From: Populus alba
Lineage: Eukaryota; Streptophyta; Magnoliopsida; Malpighiales; Salicaceae
Length of the DNA stretch: 64,000 nucleotides
Direction: 5' to 3'
Assembly: GCF_005239225.2 (NCBI RefSeq)
Contig: NC_133296.1
Location: 372,001-436,000, forward strand
The position numbers and the translations under genes are program-made. Positions 1-13,200 of this stretch are shown here, in pieces. Every line of letters starts with the position of its first letter. Within the stretch, counting starts at the first letter, position 1. The notes beneath the pieces are model-generated. The model ran no database searches, was not told where the DNA came from, and was given only the letters and a program-made list of their open reading frames with translations.

Positions 1-347
1 GATCTAAGTCATTCAGTTAAGGTTGATGATGAAATGTTTTGGGAAAATCGACCGACACTGAGTTTGGATAATATTTTTTTTTGGACTTTTTAGACTTTGA
101 TAAGTCTTTTGATTTTGTAGCAATTTATTTAATTAAAAAATATTTAAAAAAAAAACAATGTTCTAGATGTAATTTTTTAGTAGATAAAGTTTTTGAGAAT
201 ATTCCATTTTGCTCGTGTTGTTCTACAACATTTGGGAGCGACCTTGAAAAGAACTCAAAAATTAATTTAACGTGGGAGCCAATAGTACTTGGGTGATCAG
301 AAACCTTTCATTTAGGTCTTGGATGGATTTTATATGGAGAGGTTAAT

Positions 348-560
348 TCATTTGTCCCGTTGCTTTATAATCCAGGCTTTCCGTTCACCGGACATGACCG
401 CCCTTCCTTCTCGGGTCCTGGTGTTGTAAAACCGTTGACTTACTAAACATAGAAAGATTACATAATCTCCAAAACCAGTCGGCCCAATCAGCGTGATCTT
501 CGAATACGACGAATAATGCTTGGCCGAAGAGGTGCGCATGGACCCAGTGCCTGCCTACAA
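348..560. other. GC-richer patch of unknown origin
   Basis: This roughly 200-base block has close to even base composition, while the flanks are extremely AT-rich. It ends abruptly at about 580, where A/T homopolymers begin. The minus strand is open for 63 codons (348-539), but I recognise no domain and see no splice context. It could be a fragment of a transposable element, an organelle-derived insertion or an exon relic. I cannot tell which. Confidence 0.3.
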
Positions 561-2139
561 GGGCAGGGAGGGATGCCCGAAAACATTTTTTAAAATTTTA
601 TTTTATTTATTTATGTTTTAATATTAAATTAATTAAAAATTAATTTTTTAATTTTTTTTTAAAAAATATATATTTTTATAAGGTTAAAATGATTTATGGA
701 TTTACAAAATAACCCAAGTTACCTTGATTTACGGGTTTGGTGGGATGCTTTTATTTTTTTTAATTTAATTTTACTTTTTTATCATCTATTTTTTTTTCTT
801 GTGTAGTTAAAAAGAATAATTTTTTTTAAAAAAATTCTTATTATTAAACTTTATAAAGTTTATGACATGTTGTAATAGTTGACATGGTTTGCAGATTTAA
901 CAAATTTAATTTTTTTTTTTCAATTTCATCTATTAATATTAGTTAATTGAGAATTTGTTTTATAATTGTTTCGTCTTGTTTTCAATAAAGTAATTATGGT
1001 TTTAAAAATATCATGATATAGAGGTGGTGTTCGATTTTGTAATTGTCTATTTTTGCTATCACATGGTTAAATAAAAAACAATTTTAAGAAAACAAATTAT
1101 AATTCAAGTGGAATCCGTAGCTCAGTTCATGCACATTTGATGTGCTCACTTATGTTACTCGATTCACAAATTTGACTTGGTTTATTCATCAATCAAATAT
1201 GTTTTTTTTTTAAATTTTATCCTTCAATATTTGATTGGTTAGGAAATAAATTGCGTGGTTATTTTTATTTGTTTTATATAAAGTTATCACAATCTCAAAT
1301 AAATATTATTATAGAGCTGATCTTTATTTTTTCGATCATAAATTTTTATTATATAGTTAAATAAAAAAAATATAAAACATGTTATTTAATTAATAGAGTC
1401 TATAATTTGGGTCGTTAGAGGATTAGAATTGATACAATATATTGTTGTTTTGATATTTTTTTTAAAAAATTGTTATTTTAAAGTTTTTTAAAAGTCAATT
1501 CGTATTTTTATAGGTCTTTCAAATTATCCTCTAAATCATAAAATCGATCTATTTAAGTTGAATCAACTTCTACACGATTTAATTAGAAATTTGAGTTAAA
1601 CAAAAAAAACTTAAAATAAAAAATTTAAAATCAATCCACTTGATCATGTTTAATAATATTATTAAAAATCTCTCCCAAATCTTAATATTTTTTTTTATAT
1701 TTTAAAAGTATCGATTCGATCACGGCAAATCACGGGATAATAGACTAGCAAAGCAGTAAGGCATGTCAATGCCGGTGCATGACTTCCCATATATGTACTT
1801 TACACCATGCAAGTTGGAGCGGTTCATAGTTATCATAACACTCGCAAATCACTGGTTTAAACAAATTTATTCATTTTCATATATACAAAAACATTATTTA
1901 TTCCCACAACACCTTTATTTATTATATTCTTCAGTACTTTTAAAAACATACAACACACCAGCCTTAAAGCGACATCTTCGTATTGTTTAGCTAAATTAGC
2001 ATTACAGGGTCTACAAAGCTAAAAATAAATAAAAAAGGTACCTAAATTTAGGGGTATTTAGTGTTGTTGTTGAACTATGTTCTTGATTTTTTTTTCAAAT
2101 TAAATTTTTGGTGTGTTTTATGGATTGCTTTTTAATATC

Positions 2140-2215
2140 AGATATAAAAAAAATTAAAAAATTATTATTTTTATACATTTCAAATAAAAAAATATTTTAA
2201 AAAATAACATCTATT
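2140..2215. repeat. dispersed AT-rich repeat, copy 1
   Basis: This stretch shares the core AAAAATATTTTAAAAAA and nearby short AT words with stretches near 46170-46310, 51615-51800 and 57957-58045. The family resembles a very common intergenic repeat of poplar. The identification rests on memory and on the four copies here, so family membership is tentative. Confidence 0.4.
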
Positions 2216-3213
2216 ACTATTCTAAACAACTCTTTATCAGGGCTTGCTTAAATATTTGCTAATCCATGTTCAATATTAGAAGTTTAAAGTGTTTCCAGGA
2301 TAAATATGACATGATGCAAATATGTATTTTATTAGGTGAGATTACTTTAAATTAAATGAGTCTTTTTGCTTATTGTATGAAGCAACATTTTTAGAGTGAG
2401 TTGAAATGATTTAATAATTAAATACAATTTAAAAAAAAAAAAAAAACAAGTGATTGTTAGAATTTCTTTACCATGATTATTAAGTTTTGAATTCCAGTGA
2501 CAAACGCTTATAATATGTTTGTAATTTTTTAAATTGAATTCAATTCATAAATTTTAACGAGGAGATCATTGAAATTCTAAATTGAATTTCATGTTTTGTA
2601 GTGTTAATAATTAAATTCTAAATGGAATTCAATCTGTAAAAATAATATAAAAGTAAATCAGACTGTTCACTACACTAAAAGGAATAAATTAATATTAAAA
2701 ACTAGATTTTTCAAAATACCTATCTACTTTAATTTTTTATAGAGAAACACTTGAGGGAATAAGATGAAAGTGATGAGATAATATAAAAAATAAAATTATA
2801 TATATTTTTTAAAATATGTGAATTTGACTTTATTTATCAATTAAATTTAGACTAAACAACATGGCTGAAAACTCAATTATATAATATAAGATAATCTATT
2901 CCAAATCGCATGTAAGAAAAAAAAGACGTTCTTAATTATCAACTTATCTTGGAGCTTCTGTGGATATTCAAATCTGTCCTGATTATTCTTTCTTCATCAT
3001 GAAGTGCTTGGGATTCTTTGCTTTAACAGTAGCATGATATTTATAAATAACTAGTTGAGGCATGCCAAGACTGATTTCTTTTTCTCAACCTTATTAAAAG
3101 ATAAACATCGACAAAAACAAAAAATAAAAAATAAAAAATTAAACAAAAAGAAATTTCCACTTCAACGTGTCTAGATAAGCATGGCCAAGTCACAGAAATA
3201 AAAAATAAATTGC

Positions 3214-3565
3214 TCGAGTTAAATTCATTGGTGGACTTCAATGGTTATTCCAATTCAATATATTATTTTGGTCTTCCAAAATATCCTTTATTTTATCCAC
3301 CGTTTTCAAGGGTACAAAGATTAATTTCTCCAGAAATTCATAATTTAAAATTTAATCAGAGATCAAGTTTTATTTCAAAATAAAAATATATTGATCTTGA
3401 ACATAATTAGATTAATATTAAAAATTAATAAAAAAATATAAAACCTGATACATAAATTAATCCAATAATCCACTCTACTAGGGAAAGGGTGTGAGTTAAA
3501 TTCATCGGTGGACTTCAATGGTTATTTCAATTCAATTTATTAATCTGGCCTCCCAAAATATCCTT
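3214..3565. repeat. local direct repeat, two units of about 75-80 bases
   Basis: Bases about 3214-3294 recur at about 3490-3565 with few changes. Both begin with GAGTTAAATTCAT, continue through GGTGGACTTCAATGGTTAT and end in CCAAAATATCCTT. The units are about 275 bases apart and the spacer is AT-rich with no coding potential. The pair could be a small local duplication or the ends of a short mobile element. No terminal inverted repeats or target duplications were evident. Confidence 0.6.
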
Positions 3566-4689
3566 GTTATATATCATAAACAATCTAAAAAACATATACA
3601 AAATACACCAATCAAATTTAATTAAAATAATGCCCACTTTCTAAATATCATAAACAATTAAAATATTATATATATATATTGTAAGTTCGGTGTATTGAAT
3701 TGTGAAATTCGGGATCTCTTGCCATGGAAACCTGGGAGTGTTTTGACTTTTGGAGTGGAGGGCAGAAATAAAATTGTAATTTAAAATTGAGAACATGGAA
3801 TTATGGAAAGAGCATCTGCATGGTATATTAATTAATTAAATTTAGGACTTTATAAAATAAGAAACCTGATAAAGAAGAGATATTATATATGAGATAGCAC
3901 GTGATATTAACCGTTAGATCTTAAAGAAATAAATGAACGAGAATGCTGTGTAAACGAATTCATCCTCATACATATATATAAATATATAATAAGATAAAAT
4001 CCTGAAAAATCAGTCACCGCCCTTTATAATATAAAACACTGTTGTATTCTTGGGTTAACCACACCAATTCGAAACTTATTTTAATATATATTTTTAAAAA
4101 AATTAAAATTAAACCAAGTTTCACTCGAGTTTTAATCTGATAAATTAAATTAAGAGTTGACCAATCAAATCGACTAGATTAATTCTCATAAAATATATCC
4201 CTGGTTGATAGGTCAATCTATCAAAACAGTATTTATTTTTGTGATTCAATTTAACTAAAACCAGAAGGATGAACAGAAAGATGCTCAATCTAAAAAGAAA
4301 AAGGCTCCAAAACAGATACAAAAACCTGAGAAAACAAGGCATATAAGCCCAACCCGAGATCAAGCCCAAGCCCAAGCCCAAGCAAAATGCACCAAGCTAC
4401 GCTAGATCTAAGCGGCAAAGCAAACTGAGAAAAACGACATGCAAAAGCAAAAATAAAAATAAAAACAGAATCACCGCCATGACGAATCTAGTCCGCAATC
4501 AAACTTAAAGAGCCTCCATGAAAGAAGCTACCACCCACCACTAACCATAACGAAATAGAATTAACCAAATACAAATAGAACCCAGACTCTGGAAAGACAC
4601 CAAACCTTGCAAAGTGTGACTGCATTTAATAAAGCATCATTGAGGGTTGATCCGATAAACCCTGACCTGGACTTTCAACCAGATCAAAC

Positions 4690-5260
4690 CTCGTACCAAG
4701 TTTAATAACAATGAGAGAGAGACCATGTCTGTTTCAGAAGTGAAATTCAAGCTGGTTTGGTTTTTCTTTGAAACTAAACATGAGAGTAGAAAGACAGGCT
4801 AAAGAGCTTGATGTTCCTTTTCCTTTTCTTCTTTTCTATTTCGGGAGTGCCCTTATTTGGGATTGCATTGACCTGAAATGGTTTGAAAACAATAGGATTC
4901 AAGCTTTTGATTTAGGATCCATTGATCCAATGATGTCTCCTGGCCATTCTTTTTCAGGGTTTGAGTTTTGGAAGCAACATTCATATTAAGTTGTTTCTGT
5001 GGTAGGTTACTGGACCACCAGCCTTCCTGCCCTAATGACCCAGCATCTAGACCTTGCAGCAAGAACATGTCTTTCAATTTTATCGTATAATGTTGTGTTG
5101 GAGATGGATTTGCTCTGGTTCACAACCTTGCCATTGCATCATCTTTTTTCTCCAGCAAGATTACTTTTGCCACCAGTAATGTTAGATATGTTTCCAAGAA
5201 CTCTAGCAAACCCTTCACCATTTTCTCTCTAAAGAATTGATTTTACAGATTGGTTGAAGA
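4690..5260 (-). other. possible relic of a coding region, unidentified
   Basis: Composition here is more balanced than in the flanks. The minus strand has a 74-codon open frame (4853-5077), preceded on that strand by further short open pieces in shifting frames. I recognise no family and see no convincing splice sites or start. It may be a decayed exon or only a chance patch. The plus-strand frames over the same bases look like shadows. Confidence 0.2.
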
Positions 5261-6794
5261 TCTGGCGAGTCCCATTACCCCATATTGCCTATAACACCAG
5301 ATTTCGATGATGGTTGTGGTGTGGTAGTGACGATGATTGAAGTAATTTTGACTTCACTATTGTCTCTCTTCAACATAGTAGCGATTAAGCATAGCAAAAT
5401 TATGGAAACTTAAAGGCATACCATATTACAGGAAAAAAAAAGACAACTTTTTTTAAAAAGAAAATCTAACGTTTGACTCAGTTGAAGAATCCTGGATATG
5501 TTGGGATACATACAATTGACAAGAAAAAAACATTATGGACCCAATTGGAAAAACAGTAAATTAAGTTTTTATTTAAACTAAAACAAATATTGATATAATA
5601 AAATTCGATTGATCCTGTTAAAATCTTAATGATCTATACTAAGAAAAACATGAGAAAGAACGAAACGATACCGTTATTATAAAAATGGTTAATCCATGTT
5701 AAATTAACAACCCAATAATTAATATCTTTATCCTAGCTCATCATCTAATAAAAAATCTGATAGCAATCAATTATCCTAATTAAATCTAAGTGGATCTATT
5801 AATTTTGCATACATGACGACCACATGCTTTCCATATTATAATGATTTTGGCCCATAATTAGGCTCCTTAAATGCATATAATTAACCTCTTAAACACAAAT
5901 CTTTTTGGATATTCTGCAACTCCCATGCACCACATGTATAATATTTACTGCTAAGAGATTTCATCAATAAGTTTTCATAGCATTAACATGTTTTAAGAAA
6001 TTATTTAATAGGTAATCGAATAATAAAAGCTGAACAATAAATTTGCTTTTTTTATAATTTTATGTTCGAGTTATGTGGTTGTTAATATAATTTAAAAATA
6101 AAACTTTGCTAAAATTGAAAGCCACTGCAAGTCAATGGAAACTTGGTGACCTTTCAATTGCAGGTAACAACAGGGATGTTAGGCTGCCAACTCTCAATGG
6201 ATGAGGGACTCAATCGGGATAATCAATTTGTGGGGTCTCAATTGAATAAAGTAAAGTTGTAGAAGTAAACATTAACAATTGGTGGTAACTTCTCAACTAA
6301 GCCCCTGGACATAGTTAATGAGTTGGCTCGGTGCTAGGTATGAATCATAAATCATGCTAGTTAGCTTAAATTAATTCGAGTGAACAATGTCTTTTTAAAA
6401 TCAAAATAATGTTGCTATGAATTTGTTTTTTAAATTCAATAGGTTTTGATTAAATAAACTAGGTGGTGAGTTAATATGGGTTTTGATGGGGTTATACTAG
6501 ATTAAATCTGCCTACATGCCTGGACGGACAAGGTTTAATAACAATGCTACAGGGTCGATTAAGTCTGGGGACTAAAATAGAGTTGGTTCTTTCTAGATAA
6601 ATAGTGGAGTAACTGGTTATTTTAATTTATATTTCCGCTTGGTAATTGAAGATTCTGGAAATCACATGAAGCCGGAAAATTAAACCCGGCGACGATTCTC
6701 ATTCCGGTAAATCAGAAGTCTTATCGCGTTAATCCCTTCTTCTTCTCTCGGGGTTCTTGATCTAAACATGAAAAAAATTAAAATTTTCACTTAA

Positions 6795-6853
6795 TTAGGG
6801 TTTTGTTTAGGATAATCTCGGTGTCTTTGCTTTTGATTATTCCATTAGGGTTT
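6795..6853 (+). promoter_or_regulatory. two reverse telo-box-like motifs in the MOM1 leader
   Basis: TTAGGGTTT occurs at 6795-6803 and again at 6845-6853, about 450-500 bases before the start codon. The reverse complement, AAACCCTAA, is the plant telo-box, common near transcription starts of housekeeping and replication-linked genes and known as a docking motif for Polycomb-associated factors. Function here is inferred from the motif and its position only. Confidence 0.4.
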
Positions 6854-7299
6854 TGTGGTCTAATGATCATGAATGTAATTGTACCGTATACTGATGCAGC
6901 CCTAAATGTACATTGTTTATATCTTGTGAGCCCTTGATTTTTATTTTTTCTTTATGAAAGTATCCTGTTTGGAAATTCTAAGAATTTGGGAGAGTTTTTT
7001 TTTTTTTGTATTTTTCTCGTACTGTTGCAAGAGATGAGTGAGGCATCGTAAAAGGGTCCACTCTATTGGAGCGAAACGAGATATTGTGGTTAAGAGGTGT
7101 GCTGCATGTTGTAAGATTGCTTGAATTTCTAGTATATTCTTGGCGGGGTTGGATATACCTAGAAAAGAGGGGGATTTATTAGCCATGTAGGGTTGCTTGA
7201 CTGTTGTTTGCTCGATTACTCATAAAACATCATCGATAAGCCTCACCTGATTGATTCAGTGGGATCTTGTGTCATGTTTTGTAGTTTACAGCTTACAGT

Positions 7300-10200
7300 A
7301 TGGGAAATGATGCTAAAGCTAGTCGCAAAGCTAAGGCTGAGGAAAGCAAAAACAATGATGTAAAAGGGAGAAGCATCGCTAGCAGGTCATCAACTGGTCT
7401 GTGCACTCCATCTGATAAGTCTGGTCTAAGAAGGTCGGTGAGAGAAGCATCATCAAAGAAAAATGTAACTCCAAGCCCTTCAAGCACTCGGAAGTCTGAA
7501 CGTCTTGAGAAGCAGACCCCTACGGCTCCTCCAGCTACGAGGAAATCCGAGAGATTAGTTGAGAAGCAAATCTTGTCGAGTCCTCTGAGAAGGTCTGAGA
7601 GGGGTAAGAATCAATCTTCATCTAGTTCTTCTGGTTCAAAGAAGTCTGGCAAAAAATCAAGCTCTTCAGTTATGAAGAAAAAGCAGAAGAAAGAGAAGAG
7701 TGTGAAACAGCTTGAAACTAAAGATGTTGGAAACGATAAGAAACATGTGATCAAAGCTGTTCTGGTTGAAACAAAGAGAATGGATGCTCGTGCTTACAAG
7801 GCATTGTTCAAACGACAACAAAAGAAAGCTAATCTGGAAGGTAGCCTAGTAATTGTTCTTTATTCTTTCTTAATATCTGTCTATTAATTGTTTCGAATCT
7901 TTCTTCATGACTAGTAAATGTATTGCAAAATCTGCAGCATTGCAGGACGTGATCATTCTTATACTTTTCTGCTTGACTTGGTAGGTCGTTGTGAGGAGAT
8001 GAAGAACAAGAATGCTGATGGCAATGATTGCAGAGATGGTGCTTCTGAGAATGTTAATGGGGGCAGTGAATGCAGTCAAAGGAAGGTGGAAGAATTGATA
8101 GATAGGTGTGTTTTGAGAGATTCTGAGAAAAATTTGGAAGGAAATTCCATTGCAAGTGAACCTGTAAAAGAGGTGTTGGAAAATAATGGTGGACCAAAAT
8201 CTCCACTTAAAAGCCAGAAGCTCACATTCTCAGAAAAAGACCATCAATTTAAAGAAGGGGACAGCAGGGAAGATCTGAAGAGTGATGACAGTGTGCTGCT
8301 GTCAGCTCAAAGAACTTTCCCTGAGCCGGTGAATGATGTTGCTCAAATGGAACAAGAACAATTGCCAGCAGAGTTGGTAGATTTGACAGTTAATAGGACA
8401 CCCAGGGTTGATACTGAGGTGGAGAGTGGTTACAAGGAGATGCCTTTTAAACGAAAAAGAAGCATTGAGGACTTGAATTCTGATGCTACAACAATGGTTT
8501 CAAATAAAGTTGCTGATGCAGCTCCATATGAGAACGGCAGAACTGATTCCGTGGCGAAGTGCGCTACATCTTCCAAAAGGCAAAGGTTTGACTTGCACAA
8601 ATTCATTAACTTGTTTTTATTGCTTGGGGTGTTGATTATTTTGATGATGGACTACCAAGGAAGATAAAGGAAGGGTATAATTAATTTTCGTGGGTGCAAA
8701 ATACATATCTTCTAAGAAATGTGTTTTAATTTCAAGGATATACTTAAAAAAATTCAGAATTAAAATATAAAGTTTGGCGAAGTATGGGTGCAAAGCAGAT
8801 ATTTTCTAAGAAATAAGCTTTAACTGTGAGGGTTTAATTAAAAAAATTCAAAATTTTAGTAATAAACTTTGAACTTAAAGTTTGAGGGGTGCCATGGCTC
8901 CCAGGCCTCTACTGTAAAAGTAATTCCATCCCTGTCTAACAACTTATATCTATGTTGGCAATTGAGTCCTTGATAAAAAATAATTGCCTCTTTACCTGTT
9001 GGGGTCTACTGTATTATGCTATGTTTAGATGATGCCATGACAAATTGGCTGGTAAGGGCAAAAAGGCTTGCTAAGCACGGGAGTGAAATAGTGGATAAGT
9101 AGTAGAAGTGCAATATTAATTTGGAGTTGAGTAGTGACCTTGGCGCCTTTTTTTTTTTTTGGTTTTATATCTCAGTGATGATTTTCTGTATTTGTTGGAA
9201 TCTGCATTCCATTTTACAGTCCAAAAAGTGTCGTCCACTTCCTTTCATGCTCTGTTTCCTTTTTCACTCTCATCTGCATGTCATGTGTACTGCTTTACCC
9301 TTTCTTTCTGGCCTTTACTGGTAATAGTTTTGAATTCAAGGTTTAGAGGATTACATAATTAATGTGATAAAAAAGATTCATGGTCTGTGCTGATAATTGA
9401 TGAGCTGTGGCTTAATTTTCTTACTGTTTCTTTTCATGATTTATTATTGTCTTTTGTGAAGACTATTGTCCCTCTGTCTCTCTTCAGATCCAGCTGTTTC
9501 TCTAAGATCATTTGATTTCTTATCTTATTGGTGATTTTTCATGCATCCCATGCAAGTAGGCAATTCATGAAAAGTTGTGAATAATTATTTATTTTATCCC
9601 ATGACTCAACATTTCCCCTCATCTATATTGTAATCATTTTGATGTGTTGAATTAGGATAGAGGGGGAATTGAAGCCAATGTCTCTGCGGGACCTGCAGAA
9701 CCATGCATCACGGACTTGCATCTTAAAAAGTCTTCTCTATATTCTCAGTTCGATGGCGACCCAAATACATGTGTCATCTGCAAGCTTGGTGGAAAGCTCC
9801 TGTGCGTAACAGTTAGACCTCACCCTGGAACTCCTTCTCGCTCTATATCACCATGTGACTGGTCTCTGTTGCCTTGTGCTAAATTTAACCCTTGAATGTT
9901 TCAGTTTTTCATAATAATTAAGTACCCCCCCCCCCCTGAAAAAAGAAAAAAGGAAAAAGGAAAAAGAAAAGATCATATTTTCACCTTTGTGCTTCTAAGT
10001 TTACTCATTTTGAAAGTCATCCTAGCTGTGTTCTTTTATTTTGGCTCTCCCTTTGATGAAACCCTGATTCTGCCCCTTAATTGAAGATTCTCAGATAGTG
10101 TTAAGTTTCCTTGGACAAATTCATGAAAAGATTAGGTTTCCACTAAACTCTAGAATATACAGAATTTAGAATCAAAATAACATAATTCAGTAACTTCTTT

Positions 10201-13200
10201 CTCTTTGGTGGTGTCAGTGTAGACTCCTAATTCTTTTTGGTGTTTGCATACCAACCCAAAGTTTTGCTTTAGTTGTTGCATCTTTATTTTCTCCCTTTTC
10301 TCAGCATGCTCAATTTTTAATCTGAAACCTATTTTAAACCAACCTAGTTTATGCTATCGTTTATTCTGTATGGAGGAAGCTGCTATTCATAGTAGCTATT
10401 TTCCAGTAACAGTTCCTGGAGGTCCTAAACAATTGATTTAGGTAGTGGAGTGCTAGGGAATATCTCAAAATATCTTTATCTGCTGAGGTTCATGTTTTTC
10501 TATAATTCCATTTTACTATTAGGTTGCCTAGGGCTAGGTCAGGTATCTCAACTGTTTATCAAACTTGAAGCCTCCATTGCTTGTGAACACAAGTTTACAT
10601 GTTTTTTTACTTTGAAGCTCAGTGTTTATAGGATGAATTTTGTTATATTGTTTTGCCATGTCCAATTTCAGGTGTTGTGATGGACAAGGTTGTAAAAGAA
10701 GCTACCATCTTTCTTGTCTAGATCCTCCTTTAGGGGATGTTCCCCTTGGAGTTTGGCACTGTCTTGCATGTGTTAGGAAGAAGATTGAGTTTGGTATGCA
10801 TTCAGTTTCAAAGGGAATAGAGTCAATTTGGGATGCCAGTGAAGTGGAGGTGGCAGTTGACAATGGTATGTGAAATGTTATTATAACTTTTCAGTTTTAT
10901 TTTGAACCATTTGAATAAGTTTATAAGTTTCCTGCAATTGCGGTATTCATTCTCCTTTGCAAATTATTTTCTAAAGTTGAGAAGATTGTGCAACTCATGG
11001 TATGAATTTCTTGTATGATGATATTTATGTTAGGAGTGCAAAGGCAGAAGCAATTTTATGTTAAATACAAAGGTCTTGCTCATGTTCATAATCGCTGGTT
11101 GCCGGAGAATCAATTGATCCTTGAAGCTCCTTCACTTCTAGCAAAATTCAACCAAAAAAACCAGGTTCTGATTTTAATTGTTGTGCTTGTATTTTTGTGT
11201 CTATGTTGGATCATTAATTTTATAATGAATGGACACAAAGTAACAATCATTTCATTTCCTTTATGCGTGTCAGTGTTTCCTCTTATGAGAAGTTTAATGT
11301 TCAGGTCAGAAAGTGGAAGCAAGAATGGATTGTGCCACATCACATGCTTCAAAAGCGATCAGTAATGTTTCCCAACCAGCACGTAGAGAATTTCAGTCAC
11401 CATGCTGGCAATATTCTAGCATGCCAATTTGAGTGGCTTGTTAAATGGCGTGGCCTGGATTATGAGCATGCAACCTGGGAGTTGGAGATTGCTCCTTTCA
11501 TGAATTCACCTGAAGCTCAGAGCCTCATGAGAGATTATGAAAATCGTCTTGTGAAGGCAAAAGGAGCTGAGTATTTATCTATAATAGATAAGGTGTGCAT
11601 GGTTGAATATGAGAACTCATATATTTTATTTTATGAAGTCTTTTTTATTCAAACTCATGCAGTATTCATAACTATAGATGCATATTTATCTGGGTAAAAG
11701 CTTTAAAGTTTTTTTTGGCAGATTCTACACTTGAAATGCAAAACTATAAAAAAAGGTGGCAATTGTAAAATTCTGACTATTTTAGCATGTTCCCTCAAAA
11801 GATTGTTACTAGTCAACCACTTTGCCTGCAAGGTAAATTCATGCAAAACGAGTCTTCATATGAAATACAAACAATAATAGAATCTTTTCCTGCTAATTAA
11901 AGGTAAGTGATGTCGATGTTATGGAGAATATCCTTAGTCTTGTGAGGGAAAAAACCAAAAGAGATATCTTATTGATCTTGCTTCTTGTGATTTTATGCAC
12001 TTGTATGCATTCATTAATGTGGTTAATTTTCGTTTTGTTCCCAGTTTTAGATTGTGGCACATGTTAGCTTTCTTCTCTGTCATATAAATCCTGGCCTGTT
12101 GGTTTGCGGTTAATTACCTGCAGAAACTCATGATGAAAAAGCGTTCATTGGTTAAATTGTTGCAGTTGTCAGCTGGAGGTTCACCTGAATTTGATTATAA
12201 CCATCTGGACTTTGTCAACTATCTTCGTGACTACTGGCTCAAGGGAGAGAATGCTGTTCTTATCAATGATCAGGTATGTGATCAGTTATTCTTTGATGCA
12301 GGCTTGTCGGTGAATCTAATACTTAATTTCTGAAAAAGATGGTCAAATGATGGTCTGTTAGTTAAAAGATCGGATTTGGGTCATTTTGAAATGCAATCAA
12401 ATGATATTTTTGTCTATACGATTTATGTTCTTATCTAAAACCTACTATGTATGTTTCTTTTTTATGATTTACACCTACCCCCTCCTCTTGGAAACATTCA
12501 ATTTATCATGCTATAGTGGTTTGACACTCTACCACGGTAGTTGAGAAAGATTGTTGACAAGGTTCAGATGATCATTAGTTTTTGTGATTATCTTAATTGC
12601 ATGTGGATAGTTATGACGAGTTTATTGCAGGAACAAATCACAAAGGTGATTTCTTTTATTTTGTCATTGTCATCCAATGCCTCTTGGCCTTTTCTCATCA
12701 TCACAACTTCTGCTTCACTTCATTCATGGGAAGAAGAGTTATTTCGTCTGGCGCCATCTCTATATGCTGTGGTTTATCACGGAAACAAAGACATACGGAA
12801 AAGTATTAGGAAGTTGGAGTTTTACAGTGAAGGCGGTTGCATTATGTTTCAAATACTTTTAACATCACCAGAAGTTATTATTGAGGTCAGCATTCATGAT
12901 TATTTGGGAGATCAGTTCTCATGTTAATTTGATTGCTTATTAAGTTCTCCTTGGGATAATATACCCTACTGATCATGCTGGGAGGCCGTTCACGCTGCTT
13001 CTGTAGTGTGACATACATGATGATTTCATGCAATTTATTGTGATAGAAAAAGAAAAGAGAAGAGAAAGAAAGAGAGGTCTATGCTACTGTACTTGCTAAT
13101 AAAAAAAATTATTGCCAATTATGGAGACTCTTATTGGTTGATTTGCTATGGCATTTATCACTGACCTCTATATTGTTCTGCAGGATCTAAATGTGCTTGA

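Larger units (their letters stand above)
1..7299. other. AT-rich intergenic region upstream of the MOM1-type gene
   Basis: No gene that I can support lies here. The sequence is mostly long A and T runs with scattered short open frames that look like chance. Within it are a less AT-rich patch (348-560), one copy of the dispersed AT-rich repeat (about 2140-2215), a local direct repeat (3214-3294 and 3490-3565) and an unusually balanced stretch at 4690-5260, all listed separately. The last 600-700 bases, from about 6600, are likely promoter and 5' untranslated region of the gene starting at 7300. They hold two reverse-orientation telo-box-like motifs. Confidence 0.7.

Noticed and set aside
81..296. 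Open frame with two Cys pairs resembling a small zinc ribbon
   Set aside because: It sits in very AT-rich DNA, is otherwise rich in Lys, Phe and Ile, and matches no family I know. The Cys spacing alone is weak evidence.
9801..9804. Alternative donor after the codon TGC at the end of the PHD half-exon
   Set aside because: Using that GT puts a stop codon into the next exon. The GT two bases earlier gives the intact LLCCDGQGC zinc-finger sequence.
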